Part shown: one piece after another, positions 1-7,615 of the stretch
Position numbering within the stretch: the first letter of the stretch is position 1
How the letters are laid out: each line of letters opens with the position of its first letter
From: JAJRAG01 sp050010535
GTDB lineage: Archaea; Thermoplasmatota; Thermoplasmata; Methanomassiliicoccales; JACIVX01
Length of the DNA: 51,312 bases
Direction of reading: 5' to 3'
NCBI GenBank assembly: GCA_050010535.1
Contig: JBEKKT010000009.1
Location: 1-51,312, forward strand
The notes under the pieces: generated by a model
Databases searched by the model: none
What the model was told of the DNA's origin: nothing
The model's input: the letters and a program-made list of their open reading frames with translations, nothing else
Program-made: the position numbers and the translations under genes

Positions 1-39
1 TCTTCTCTTATTTCTCCATTCGATAAATAGCCAAGACGC

Positions 40-795
40 TCATGTCGGCTTCGGCGCAGGCTCGATGTAGACACGGCAGTGGTTGAACCCGTCCGCGAGG
101 CACTCTGTGCTCGTCTTTACCTTAAGCGCCATCCCGGTCCTGCTCTCGAAGATTGCACCGAGGATTCCCTCGTTCAGCAGGCAAAAGGTCCTGCCAGCCT
201 CCGGTATCTTGTGGCAATTGTACTCGTCCCTTATTACCAGGCTCAGCGGTTTCACGGAGTAGACGCAGACCTCGCCCAGATCGTGCTCGTCGTAAAAAAC
301 CTGAATTTCCTTGATCAATCCTTCGATGTTATCGGACTTCATTCGCTTCGATATCTCAGTCCCGATCATCTTCCCGACGTCCTTCAGCATCGGATCCATC
401 TTGAGGCCCACTGCCTGCATGCCGATGATTATCGACCTGATGACGCCCTTCAAGAATGTACTGGGGGTCCCGATCGAACCTGCTATCGTCATCCCGACGA
501 CCTCTCTCAGATCCTCCCTCGGAACGACCGACCCACCGATCGGCTTCGACGTTAGGTAGAATATCTTCCTGCGATTGTCCCCGGGATCTCCGCGCGAAGC
601 AATCAGGCCCCCCCTGGTTAGTTCATCCAAGTGGCTAGAAAGCGTAGACTGGGCCTTGCCGGTGAGAGCCGCGATCTCGCTCAGGCTCATCTCCCTCCTC
701 TGAAGCTCATTCAGTATCTTCTGGCGGATCGGGTTCGATATCTGCTTCAGACCAGTTGCAGTCGAGTAGACCTCAAAAGAAGTCGTTTCCTCCAT
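40..795 (-). CDS. ArsR-type HTH regulator with C-terminal V4R sensor domain
   Basis: This is a predicted DNA-binding regulator that senses a small molecule. Residues about 10-85 form an ArsR-like winged helix (NPIRQKILNELQ, then a TGKAQSTLSSHLDEL recognition helix). The C-terminal half resembles the V4R (4-vinyl reductase) ligand domain, with the typical Cys pattern in GRTFCLLNEG and TECLADGFNHCRV. V4R domains bind hydrophobic or small organic ligands; the ligand here is unknown. The ATG at 795 is chosen because GGGTGGT lies just upstream; a GTG at 804 would add three residues. The gene is divergent from mtnA, with a shared TATA region and a 7-3-7 inverted repeat between them, so it may control the mtnA-aldolase pair and itself. 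The family call is fairly secure; the target is inference. Confidence 0.8.
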   Translation of the reverse strand: MEETTSFEVYSTATGLKQISNPIRQKILNELQRREMSLSEIAALTGKAQSTLSSHLDELTRGGLIASRGDPGDNRRKIFYLTSKPIGGSVVPREDLREVVGMTIAGSIGTPSTFLKGVIRSIIIGMQAVGLKMDPMLKDVGKMIGTEISKRMKSDNIEGLIKEIQVFYDEHDLGEVCVYSVKPLSLVIRDEYNCHKIPEAGRTFCLLNEGILGAIFESRTGMALKVKTSTECLADGFNHCRVYIEPAPKPT

Positions 796-828
796 CAGGA
801 CCACCCGTGAGAATTAACAATCGCATCG

Positions 829-863
829 CCAATAATAAAAGATGTCATGGATGGTGCATCCAT
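829..863. promoter_or_regulatory. Divergent promoter and candidate operator between the V4R regulator and mtnA
   Basis: An A/T run at 829-841 reads as a TATA-like box on either strand. Next to it, 847-863 holds a perfect inverted repeat (ATGGATG, spacer GTG, CATCCAT). If the plus-strand box is used, the repeat covers the expected mtnA start site, a typical position for a repressor site. Binding by the V4R regulator is inferred from position only. Confidence 0.5.
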
Positions 864-947
864 CGGGCCAAACTTATCCAACCCGGATGCATGCGGGAGA
901 GACCAATGTTTTTCTAGTTGCGAGTGACATTTCCTCGGCGTGAGGAT

Positions 948-1961
948 TTGAGGGTAGCTCTCAAACGCGGGACGAAGGAATACCGGGCGGTCTGGTTCGA
1001 GAAAGGCAAAGTGAAGATGATCGATCAACGCGTTCTCCCACATCGCTTCGAAATCGTCGAATTCAGCCGCTGCGCGGAGGTGGTCGCAGCCATCAAGAAC
1101 ATGACCATCAGAGGAGCACCCTCGATAGGCGCTGCCACAGCGTACGGTATGGCCTTGGCCGCGCTCGAGAAGATCGACCTGAACGAAGCCGCGCAGATGC
1201 TGAAGGCCTCGAGACCGACCGCTAATGATCTCTTCTATGCCGTCGACCACATGCTGAGGTCGATAGGTTCCGGCTGCGATCCTGTCGAGGCCGGTGACAG
1301 GTACGCCGAGGACATCGTCCAGCGATGCTCGTTGATCGGGGAGCACGGCGCGGTGCTAATAGAGGACGGGGACAAGGTGATGACGCACTGCAACGCTGGT
1401 GCCCTTGCCTCCGTGGATGTCGGGACCGCCCTCGCGCCGATCAGAATAGCATGGTATGCTGGGAAGAAGATCTTCGTTTATGTGTCAGAGACCAGGCCGA
1501 GGCTTCAAGGCATGAGACTAACCGCATGGGAGCTCGTAAACGAAGGCATACCTCACTCAATCATAGCGGACGGGGCGTCAGGACACTTCATTAAGAATGA
1601 CGTTGACATAATCATCGTAGGTGCTGACAGGATAGCGGGGAACGGGGACTTTGCGAATAAGATAGGGACGTATGAGAAGGCGGTTCTAGCAAAGGAACTC
1701 GGGATACCGTTCTACGCCGCGGCACCCATCTCGACCTTCGACTTCTCCATAAGTTCCGGGCGGCAGATACCGATCGAGAACAGGGACGAGCGGGAGGTCA
1801 CAGAGATTGAGGGAACGAGGATCGCCCCAAGAGGATCGAAAGGGTTGAATCCTGCATTTGATGTGACTCCCAGCAGATACGTGAGGGGATTCATAACCGA
1901 GGTCGGGGTTCTATCTCCGAAGGATATTCACAAGATAAGGGGTGGGACTCCTGAGGTCTGA
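948..1961 (+). CDS. mtnA: S-methyl-5-thioribose-1-phosphate isomerase family (MtnA)
   Basis: The enzyme interconverts methylthioribose-1-phosphate and methylthioribulose-1-phosphate. In methanogens the homologue also acts on 5-deoxyribose-1-phosphate. Seen here are the family motifs TIRGAPSIGAATAYG, the catalytic cysteine in THCNAG, and the catalytic aspartate in IIVGADRIAGNGDFANKIG. The length of about 337 residues is usual. The start is uncertain: a TTG at 948 gives a family-like N-terminus and has GTGAGG just before it, while an upstream TTG at 918 and GTG at 924 stay in frame but lack a well-placed binding site. The 3' end overlaps the aldolase gene by 20 bases, so the two are probably co-translated. 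No MtnB/C/D-type genes follow, which argues against the classical aerobic methionine salvage route. Confidence 0.88.
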   Translation: MRVALKRGTKEYRAVWFEKGKVKMIDQRVLPHRFEIVEFSRCAEVVAAIKNMTIRGAPSIGAATAYGMALAALEKIDLNEAAQMLKASRPTANDLFYAVDHMLRSIGSGCDPVEAGDRYAEDIVQRCSLIGEHGAVLIEDGDKVMTHCNAGALASVDVGTALAPIRIAWYAGKKIFVYVSETRPRLQGMRLTAWELVNEGIPHSIIADGASGHFIKNDVDIIIVGADRIAGNGDFANKIGTYEKAVLAKELGIPFYAAAPISTFDFSISSGRQIPIENRDEREVTEIEGTRIAPRGSKGLNPAFDVTPSRYVRGFITEVGVLSPKDIHKIRGGTPEV

Positions 1962-2592
1962 GAGAATCGCTCGCAAGGAACTGGTCGAATTTGGCAGACT
2001 CCTCTACGATAGGCGGTTGACCTTCGGCACGGCCGGGAACCTTAGCGCTAGGATCGGGGAGGATCGGATGCTCATAACCCCCTCAGGCGTGTGCAAGGGG
2101 CATCTTGAAGAGGACGATCTCGTGAAGATGTCGATCTTGGAGGGAAACCCGATTGGAGTAGGAAGACCGTCCATCGAAGTGCCTTTCCACTCCGCGTTTT
2201 ACAGATGCAGGAAGGAGGTCGCTGCGGTAATCCACGGCCACCCATTGTACTGCACCGCTCTAGCCGTCGCCCGCATCCCCCTGACAGCGGCCCTAACGCC
2301 CGAAGGCGTGCTGGACCTTGGGAAGGTGCCTCTCATACCCTACGCAACTCCTGGGACCAAGAAGCTCGCAGACACACTGATCGGGTCGATGGGCGAGGCG
2401 AACGCGTTCCTCCTGGAGAAGCACGGGGCGATCACCGTGGGAAAGGAACTCGCCGAGGCCTTTTACCGGATGGAGACGCTGGAGTTTGCCGCCGCGCTGC
2501 AGGTCGAGTCCGCTGGAATCGAGGGAACGAAGGAGCTGACCAGGAAAGAGGTGTCCGAGATCCTATCCTCTTTCGGTAGACAAAAACAATAA
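1942..2592 (+). CDS. Class II aldolase (FucA/adducin family), probable 5-deoxy- or methylthio-ribulose-1-phosphate aldolase
   Basis: This is a zinc-dependent class II aldolase of 216 residues. Visible family features are the TAGNLSARI phosphate-binding segment, the ITPSG turn, the acidic IEVPFHSAFY segment, the metal-binding HGHP, and the later histidine in LEKHGAITVG. The GTG start at 1942 lies inside mtnA. Isomerase-aldolase pairs of this kind cleave methylthioribulose-1-phosphate or 5-deoxyribulose-1-phosphate into dihydroxyacetone phosphate and an aldehyde (the DHAP shunt in bacteria; MJ1418-type aldolase in Methanocaldococcus). The fusion of context and family makes that role likely, but L-fuculose-1-phosphate aldolase cannot be excluded from sequence alone. 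Confidence 0.85.
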   Translation: MGLLRSERIARKELVEFGRLLYDRRLTFGTAGNLSARIGEDRMLITPSGVCKGHLEEDDLVKMSILEGNPIGVGRPSIEVPFHSAFYRCRKEVAAVIHGHPLYCTALAVARIPLTAALTPEGVLDLGKVPLIPYATPGTKKLADTLIGSMGEANAFLLEKHGAITVGKELAEAFYRMETLEFAAALQVESAGIEGTKELTRKEVSEILSSFGRQKQ

Positions 2593-2614
2593 GACGCTTC
2601 CACATTTACATGCG

Positions 2615-3652
2615 ATGATTCTCGTCACGAAATGGTTCGGCGTCTTCCTCTGCGATGAACAAAGGGTCAGGAAGCACCTGCTTTTCGAGAAGGACCCCAA
2701 GGCGATAGCGCAGAAGCTCGCGGCCATACAGAGGGGCGAGATACTGCCGGAGGAGCGACAGCTCGCTCAGAAGAGGATGAAGGTGGCCGACGCCAGGCTA
2801 TCTAGACTCGGAAAGCCGATCGTTTTCGATTCCTCGTTCATAAAGGCCGAGGACCACTCCTTCTCCGCCGACCTCATGCACGAGACGATGGTGGAGCTAG
2901 GAAAGGTACGCACGCGGGAACCGCTGAGGCCGGACAAGTGCATCGCCCAGGCGATAAGGGCCGAGGACGATCTGATCGAGACGACGAACATCATGAACGA
3001 GAGACTGCATGAGTGGTATGGACTGCATTTCCCCGAGCTGGCCGACTACGCGAAGGATGATGCATACGCCCGCGCGATCGCCGGGGACGGGGAGAGGACC
3101 AGGATCCTCAAGAACATGAACATTGACCTCGAATCAGTTGGAGCGGAGCTCCTACCAGAGGACATAGAGGTCCTGACGACATTCGCGGCGTCTCTATCGA
3201 ACCTCTACACGATGAAGGACGACTTGGACCGGTACATCGCAGAAAGGATGAAGGAGGTCGCCCCGAGCCTCACGACGCTCGCCGGAGCGACTCTCGGAGC
3301 AAGGCTCATCTCGCTGGCCGGAGGCCTGGGGCGCCTGTCGCAACTCCCATCTAGCACGGTCCAACTGCTTGGTGCCGAGAAGGCGATGTTCCTGCACCTC
3401 AGGAGCGGCAAGAGACCGCCGAAGCACGGCATCATATTCCTGCATCCCTCGATTCACCGAGCGCCTTACTGGATGCGGGGCAAGATTGCTCGGGCCCTCG
3501 CCTCGAAAGCCTCCATCGCCTCCAAAGTCGACTACTGGCACGGACAATACATAGGGGACAAGCTGCTGGACGAGCTGGTGATGCGCATAGAGGAGATCAA
3601 GGATAAGTATCCCGAGCCTCCCAGACGCCCCGAAATAAGGCGCAGGCAATAG
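2615..3652 (+). CDS. nop5: Nop5/Nop56-family C/D box sRNP core protein
   Basis: This protein scaffolds the archaeal box C/D sRNP that guides 2'-O-methylation of rRNA; it binds L7Ae-RNA and fibrillarin. The N-terminal domain spans about residues 1-105. A coiled-coil region follows, starting near DKCIAQAIRAEDDLIE and including NERLHEWYGLHFPEL. The Nop domain contains the signature LGAEKAMFLHL and then GIIFLHPSIHRAP. The tail is short and basic (PPRRPEIRRRQ). At 345 residues it is slightly short for the family. The fibrillarin gene that often follows nop5 is absent; aIF5A is next. The ATG at 2615 comes 22 bases after the aldolase stop. Confidence 0.95.
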   Translation: MILVTKWFGVFLCDEQRVRKHLLFEKDPKAIAQKLAAIQRGEILPEERQLAQKRMKVADARLSRLGKPIVFDSSFIKAEDHSFSADLMHETMVELGKVRTREPLRPDKCIAQAIRAEDDLIETTNIMNERLHEWYGLHFPELADYAKDDAYARAIAGDGERTRILKNMNIDLESVGAELLPEDIEVLTTFAASLSNLYTMKDDLDRYIAERMKEVAPSLTTLAGATLGARLISLAGGLGRLSQLPSSTVQLLGAEKAMFLHLRSGKRPPKHGIIFLHPSIHRAPYWMRGKIARALASKASIASKVDYWHGQYIGDKLLDELVMRIEEIKDKYPEPPRRPEIRRRQ

Positions 3653-3657
3653 GCAAA

Positions 3658-3667
3658 CTATTTAAGG
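3658..3667 (+). promoter_or_regulatory. TATA box for aIF5A-agmatinase
   Basis: CTATTTAAGG lies directly after the nop5 stop and about 30 bases before the aIF5A ATG. This predicts a very short leader. Confidence 0.55.
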
Positions 3668-3694
3668 AAACTCTCATTTCCATTGCTGATAGCT

Positions 3695-4081
3695 ATGTCA
3701 TGGACGCAGGCCGAGGTCAGGGAGCTCAAAGAAGGACGCTACATCCTCATCGATGAGGAGCCCTGCAAGATAATCTCAATTTCCACATCCAAACCTGGGA
3801 AGCATGGAGAAGCAAAGGCGAGGATAGACGCCGTCGGAATATTCGACGAGCAGAAGCGAAGCATTGTGCACCCAGTGAGGCACAGGGTCCAGGTGCCCCT
3901 CATCGACAAGAGGAAGGCGCAGGTTCTTGCCCTGATGGGGGATGAGGTCCAGCTCATGGACATGGATACCTATGAGAATTTCCAGCTTCACATCTCCGAC
4001 GAATTCAGGGGCCAGCTTCACCCGGGGGAAGAGGTGCTGTACCTGATTGCGATGGGAAGACGGAAGATAACCAGGGTATGA
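3695..4081 (+). CDS. eif5A: Translation initiation factor aIF5A (hypusine-containing)
   Basis: aIF5A/EF-P-type factor relieves ribosome stalling and is modified by deoxyhypusine synthase using spermidine. The N-terminal SH3-like domain carries the modification loop TSKPGKHGEAK; the modified lysine is expected to be residue 36 counted from the ATG at 3695. The C-terminal half is the OB domain, and the length of 128 residues is normal. The ATG at 3695 is preferred to a TTG at 3683, which would add four residues (MLIA) and sit on the expected transcription start. The stop overlaps the agmatinase start in ATGA, so the two are co-translated. Confidence 0.96.
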   Translation: MSWTQAEVRELKEGRYILIDEEPCKIISISTSKPGKHGEAKARIDAVGIFDEQKRSIVHPVRHRVQVPLIDKRKAQVLALMGDEVQLMDMDTYENFQLHISDEFRGQLHPGEEVLYLIAMGRRKITRV

Positions 4082-4935
4082 ACATGGTCCTTCCAGGCAT
4101 CTATTTCGCCGATGCCAACGCCTCCTTCGACGGCGCGAAGTTCGTCATCTGCGGCGTTCCTTTCGACCGGACCACATCCTACAGGGCCGGAGCGAGGATG
4201 GCCCCGAACGCCATTAGGCAGGCCTCGTACAACTTCGAGACATACCTTTTCGAGCACGACGTCGACCTCTCGGACGTTCCCATGAACGACATGGGGAATG
4301 TGGAGGAGTGCGGCTCACCGGACGAGATGGTCAAGATCGTGAGGGGAATCGCCAAGAAGATCGTGAAGGCTGGCAAGTTCCCCGTCTTCATGGGAGGGGA
4401 GCACACGACGACAATCCCGGTCGTGGAAGCTTTCGACGATATTGGCCTGATATCGATAGACGCCCACCTCGATTACCGCGAGAGCTATCTCGGGATGAAG
4501 TACAGCCACGCCTGCGTCACTAGGAGAATCGCCGAGCATCTGGGAAGAGATAACGTGCTGGTCTTCGGTGTAAGATCGATTTCGGCAGAGGAGATGACTG
4601 AGAAGATGCCGGAATACGTCGACGTGTTCACCATACGAGAGATAGGCGTGGAGAACGCATTCAAGCGGGCACTGACCACAATCCGGAAGGAGAAGATCTT
4701 CCTGACGCTGGACATTGATGGGATCGATCCGGCATTCGCACCTGGCACAGGCACCCCAGAACCGTTCGGGCTGACGCCGATGGAAATAAAGAAGTGCATA
4801 AGCATGCTCGGTGAGCGATTGGTCGGGTTTGACGTCACCGAGGTCTCCCCGCCTTACGATGAGGGGAATACCGCGGCCCTCGCGGCGAGGATGATGAGAG
4901 AAGTGATCGTGGTGGCCTGGAAGAACATGAAGTAG
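4078..4935 (+). CDS. speB: Agmatinase (arginase/ureohydrolase family)
   Basis: The enzyme hydrolyses agmatine to putrescine and urea in polyamine synthesis. All manganese ligands of the family are visible: H109 in GGEHT, D128/H130/D132 in SIDAHLDYR, and D212/D214 in TLDIDGIDPAF, followed by PGTGTPEPFGL. The length of 285 residues is normal. The start codon overlaps the aIF5A stop (ATGA). Pairing with aIF5A makes biological sense, because hypusine is built from spermidine, which this pathway feeds. The family also includes guanidinobutyrase and related enzymes, but agmatinase fits the context best. Confidence 0.93.
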   Translation: MNMVLPGIYFADANASFDGAKFVICGVPFDRTTSYRAGARMAPNAIRQASYNFETYLFEHDVDLSDVPMNDMGNVEECGSPDEMVKIVRGIAKKIVKAGKFPVFMGGEHTTTIPVVEAFDDIGLISIDAHLDYRESYLGMKYSHACVTRRIAEHLGRDNVLVFGVRSISAEEMTEKMPEYVDVFTIREIGVENAFKRALTTIRKEKIFLTLDIDGIDPAFAPGTGTPEPFGLTPMEIKKCISMLGERLVGFDVTEVSPPYDEGNTAALAARMMREVIVVAWKNMK

Positions 4936-4949
4936 GGGCGATCCAAGGC

Positions 4950-5518
4950 CTGGCGCCTCTGATTTCTGAATTCGTTCTCATCGCTGTCACGAAGATCGGC
5001 AACAAGACAATGATCGCCGTAATAACGCTCTCATCGAAGCACTCCAGACGGACGGTTTTCATAGGTGCGATCCTCGCCCTCGGTCTTGCCTCTGCGATCG
5101 GCGCATTAGGCAATGAGGTCCTGTTCAACTTGATCCCCAGACAGATCGATGAGATAACGGCCGGTGCTCTGTTCATTTTGGCGGGGCTCTACACCTCACT
5201 TGTTCCAGAGAAGGAAGATGGAGGAGAGATTCAAGATGGCCATCGGAAAATATGGCGGCCTCACAGCGTCCTTCGCCTTTGTCGCACTGATGGAGCTGGG
5301 GGGCAAGACGCAACTCTCGATTATAGCACTGTCTGTAGAGTCGGGCGAAGCACTAATGGTCTTCATCGGCGCTATAGCGGCTTTCGCGATTATTACCTCG
5401 ATAGAGGTCCATTTGGGCGGTGAAATTAAGAGGAGAGTGAAAAAAATACATGAGTTGGGGCAGCGGCATGGTTTTTTTCGTCATCGGTGTGATCTTCCTC
5501 ATCCAGGTGCCACTTTAG
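4950..5518 (+). pseudogene. Decayed or split GDT1/TMEM165-type (UPF0016) cation transporter
   Basis: Two related membrane repeats are visible in different frames. Repeat one (about 4956-5210) reads EFVLIAVTKIGNKT and later AGALFILAGLYTSLV. Repeat two (from the ATG at 5218) reads FVALMELGGKTQLSIIAL. The family motif ExGDKT is altered in both (KIGNKT, ELGGKT). No ATG, GTG or TTG precedes repeat one in frame. Repeat two loses frame at an A7 run near 5441-5447; removing one A restores a final helix, GMVFFVIGVIFLIQVPL, ending at TAG 5516-5518. Single-repeat GDT1 gene pairs exist, so the change between repeats may be a gene boundary, but the missing start, altered motifs and A7 shift favour a pseudogene. 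Assembly error at A7 is possible. Confidence 0.7.
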
Positions 5519-5537
5519 CGATCTCACCGCATCGGGC

Positions 5538-6908
5538 TCAGTCGTTCAAAAGATCCTCGATTAACTCCTTGAGCTGTTTCTCGCAGTCGTCGGCGTAGGT
5601 TTGTGCGCAGGATTTAGTCTTCCCTTCAGAAATTATCCTGAATATCGGCTCAGTGCCGGACGGTCTAATCAATATCCAGCCCTCGTCCATGTACACCTTA
5701 ACGCCGTCAGTAAGGTCCACGTTCTCTCCTTTGAAGCGCTCGCACAAGAGCTCGAGCACTCGTCCCTTGTGCTCGTCGGGGCACTGCACCTTCCTCTTGT
5801 CCAAATGATACTGAGGCAGCCTCGCAAGGAGCTCAGAAATCGTGCCTTGCCTGGCGACGATCTCGAGCATCTTCGCCGCAGCCATCGCTCCGTCCCTGCA
5901 GTATTGATGCTCCGGGAAAATCAGCCCGCCGTTCTCCTCCCCGCCGAAGACCGCCCCGATTTCTCGCATCTTTCTCGCGACAATCGGCGCCCCCACCATC
6001 GTGTAGACGACCTCTCCGCCCGCGGCCGCGACCGCCTCCTCAACCGCAAGCGACGTGCTCACCGGCGTCACTACGATACCGCCCCCGAGCTCCCTCACGA
6101 TCGACTCAGCGACGAGGGCCAGGCTTCTGTCTCCGTACATGTAGCGGCCTTGATCGTCAACGAATATCGTCCTGTCAGCGTCGCCATCGTGCGCAATGCC
6201 CATGTCGGCCGATGAGTTCTTCACAAGCGACATCAAATCCCCAAGATTGTTCTCGATGGGCTCGCTAGGACGGCCAGGGAACGTTCCCTGAGGATTGCAG
6301 TTGATCGTTATCGCCCTTACCCCCAGCGACTCAAGGAGATATGGCGTGGAGACGGAGCCGGCGCCACTCGCACAGTCTAGAGCGACCGTCAAGCCCGCGG
6401 CGCTGATCGCCTCGGCGTCCACGTGCCGTTCGACTGAAGACAGGTACGTCGCCACAGCCCCAGAGACCTTTCTGATTGATCCGAGCTCATTCCAGGCCTT
6501 TGAATTGAAGGAACGACTGAAGTATATGTCCTCTATCGCCTCCTCCTTCGAGCGAGGCATCTCTGTTCCGTCATCGTCCATGCACTTGATCCCGTTGAAC
6601 TCGGGAGGGTTGTGCGATGCGGTGATCATGACCCCACCGTTGATCCCCTGCTCCTGGACTTGGAATTGCAGGGCGGGCGTGGGGATCAGACCGAGATCAA
6701 GGACATCGGAGCCGACCGACATGAGACCCGCCGAGACGGAACTCTTCAACATGTCCGCGGAAGTACGGGAATCGTTCCCTATGGCCACCTTCCTTCCCAT
6801 GTAGGTCCCGATCGCCCGACCCAGATCCATGGCGAACTCGACGGTCATCTCCTCATTGACGACGCCCCTGACGCCATTAGTGCCGAAAAGCCTCCCTGCC
6901 ATAGACAT
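5538..6908 (-). CDS. glmM: Phosphoglucosamine mutase / phosphohexomutase (GlmM-like)
   Basis: Alpha-D-phosphohexomutase that interconverts glucosamine-6-phosphate and glucosamine-1-phosphate; related archaeal enzymes also act on mannose or glucose phosphates. Motifs in order: GTNGVRG near the N-terminus, the catalytic phosphoserine S98 in TASHNP, the metal loop DGDADR, the sugar loop GGEENGG, and the phosphate-binding RPSGTEP. The start is the ATG at 6908, preceded by GGAAGGT; longer versions would run into the upstream gene. It begins two bases after the PhoU-like stop, at the end of the ABC operon. GlmM identity over phosphomannomutase is a judgement from sequence resemblance. It would feed the UDP-GlcNAc-derived sugars encoded further right. 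Confidence 0.85.
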   Translation of the reverse strand: MSMAGRLFGTNGVRGVVNEEMTVEFAMDLGRAIGTYMGRKVAIGNDSRTSADMLKSSVSAGLMSVGSDVLDLGLIPTPALQFQVQEQGINGGVMITASHNPPEFNGIKCMDDDGTEMPRSKEEAIEDIYFSRSFNSKAWNELGSIRKVSGAVATYLSSVERHVDAEAISAAGLTVALDCASGAGSVSTPYLLESLGVRAITINCNPQGTFPGRPSEPIENNLGDLMSLVKNSSADMGIAHDGDADRTIFVDDQGRYMYGDRSLALVAESIVRELGGGIVVTPVSTSLAVEEAVAAAGGEVVYTMVGAPIVARKMREIGAVFGGEENGGLIFPEHQYCRDGAMAAAKMLEIVARQGTISELLARLPQYHLDKRKVQCPDEHKGRVLELLCERFKGENVDLTDGVKVYMDEGWILIRPSGTEPIFRIISEGKTKSCAQTYADDCEKQLKELIEDLLND

Positions 6909-6910
6909 AT

Positions 6911-7615
6911 TTACCTTCCACGGTGCAGCTCCGAGGTGACAAGGATATGGATCATGTCCGCGGCATCCTTGCAACTGTCTGCGGAGTTCTCGATGCCGTG
7001 AAGCATGTCCCTCATCAGGAAAATCGCTCGAGGGTCCATCTGCGCAAATAGAATCTCCTTCTTGGTAGCGAAGTAGAGATCGTCCAGAACGTGTTCGCTG
7101 GCCTCGACCTCCCTCTCATGCTTCATGACGGTTTCCACGTCGGAGCCCAGGTTATCTATGCTGATCTTGATCTCCTTCGCGCCCCTCTCGAGCTCCTCAG
7201 TCATCAGGCGATAGCTGGACCAGAGCGATTTGGGCACTTCGACGTCAGCATCGAGTATCAACTCGAGATTCAGGCTCGCCTCCTTCGCCCAATCCGCGAC
7301 GTAGTCCAGTCTCCGGACGAGGTGCATAAGGTCCTCCCGCTCCCTGGAATCGAGATCACCCTTACTCAATTCCTCCGTGATCTGGTTCTCCAGTCTGTCA
7401 GCGTCCTTCTCCGAGACGAGAAGCCTCTTTATCGCTTCGAGCGCCTTGTCCTTCTCTCCGTCGCCGACCACTGCAACGGCGCGATTGAGCTCCGCGACCG
7501 TGTCTCTCACTTTCAGTGCGTGGCTGCGGATTTCGTCCATGATCACCGATTCACGGCGCTTTCCAAACCAATCTAATAGAGATCTGCCCTCACTCAAGTC
7601 TAGTCGCCTCCCCAA
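6911..7615 (-). CDS. PhoU-like protein (DUF47 family)
   Basis: A soluble all-helical protein of the PhoU/DUF47 type, about 234 residues, with the family-like opening LLDWFGKRRESV and repeated acidic helical segments (for example RREDL-type and LMHLVRRLDYVADWAKEA). DUF47 proteins usually accompany phosphate permeases (Pit) or regulate phosphate uptake. Here the gene overlaps the upstream ABC ATPase by 26 bases and sits in the ABC operon, suggesting that it regulates that importer or that the importer carries phosphate or another anion. The start is uncertain: TTG at 7615 or TTG at 7597; the first ATG (MDEIRS) would remove the conserved WFGKRRE segment. Confidence 0.82.
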   Translation of the reverse strand: MGRRLDLSEGRSLLDWFGKRRESVIMDEIRSHALKVRDTVAELNRAVAVVGDGEKDKALEAIKRLLVSEKDADRLENQITEELSKGDLDSREREDLMHLVRRLDYVADWAKEASLNLELILDADVEVPKSLWSSYRLMTEELERGAKEIKISIDNLGSDVETVMKHEREVEASEHVLDDLYFATKKEILFAQMDPRAIFLMRDMLHGIENSADSCKDAADMIHILVTSELHRGR

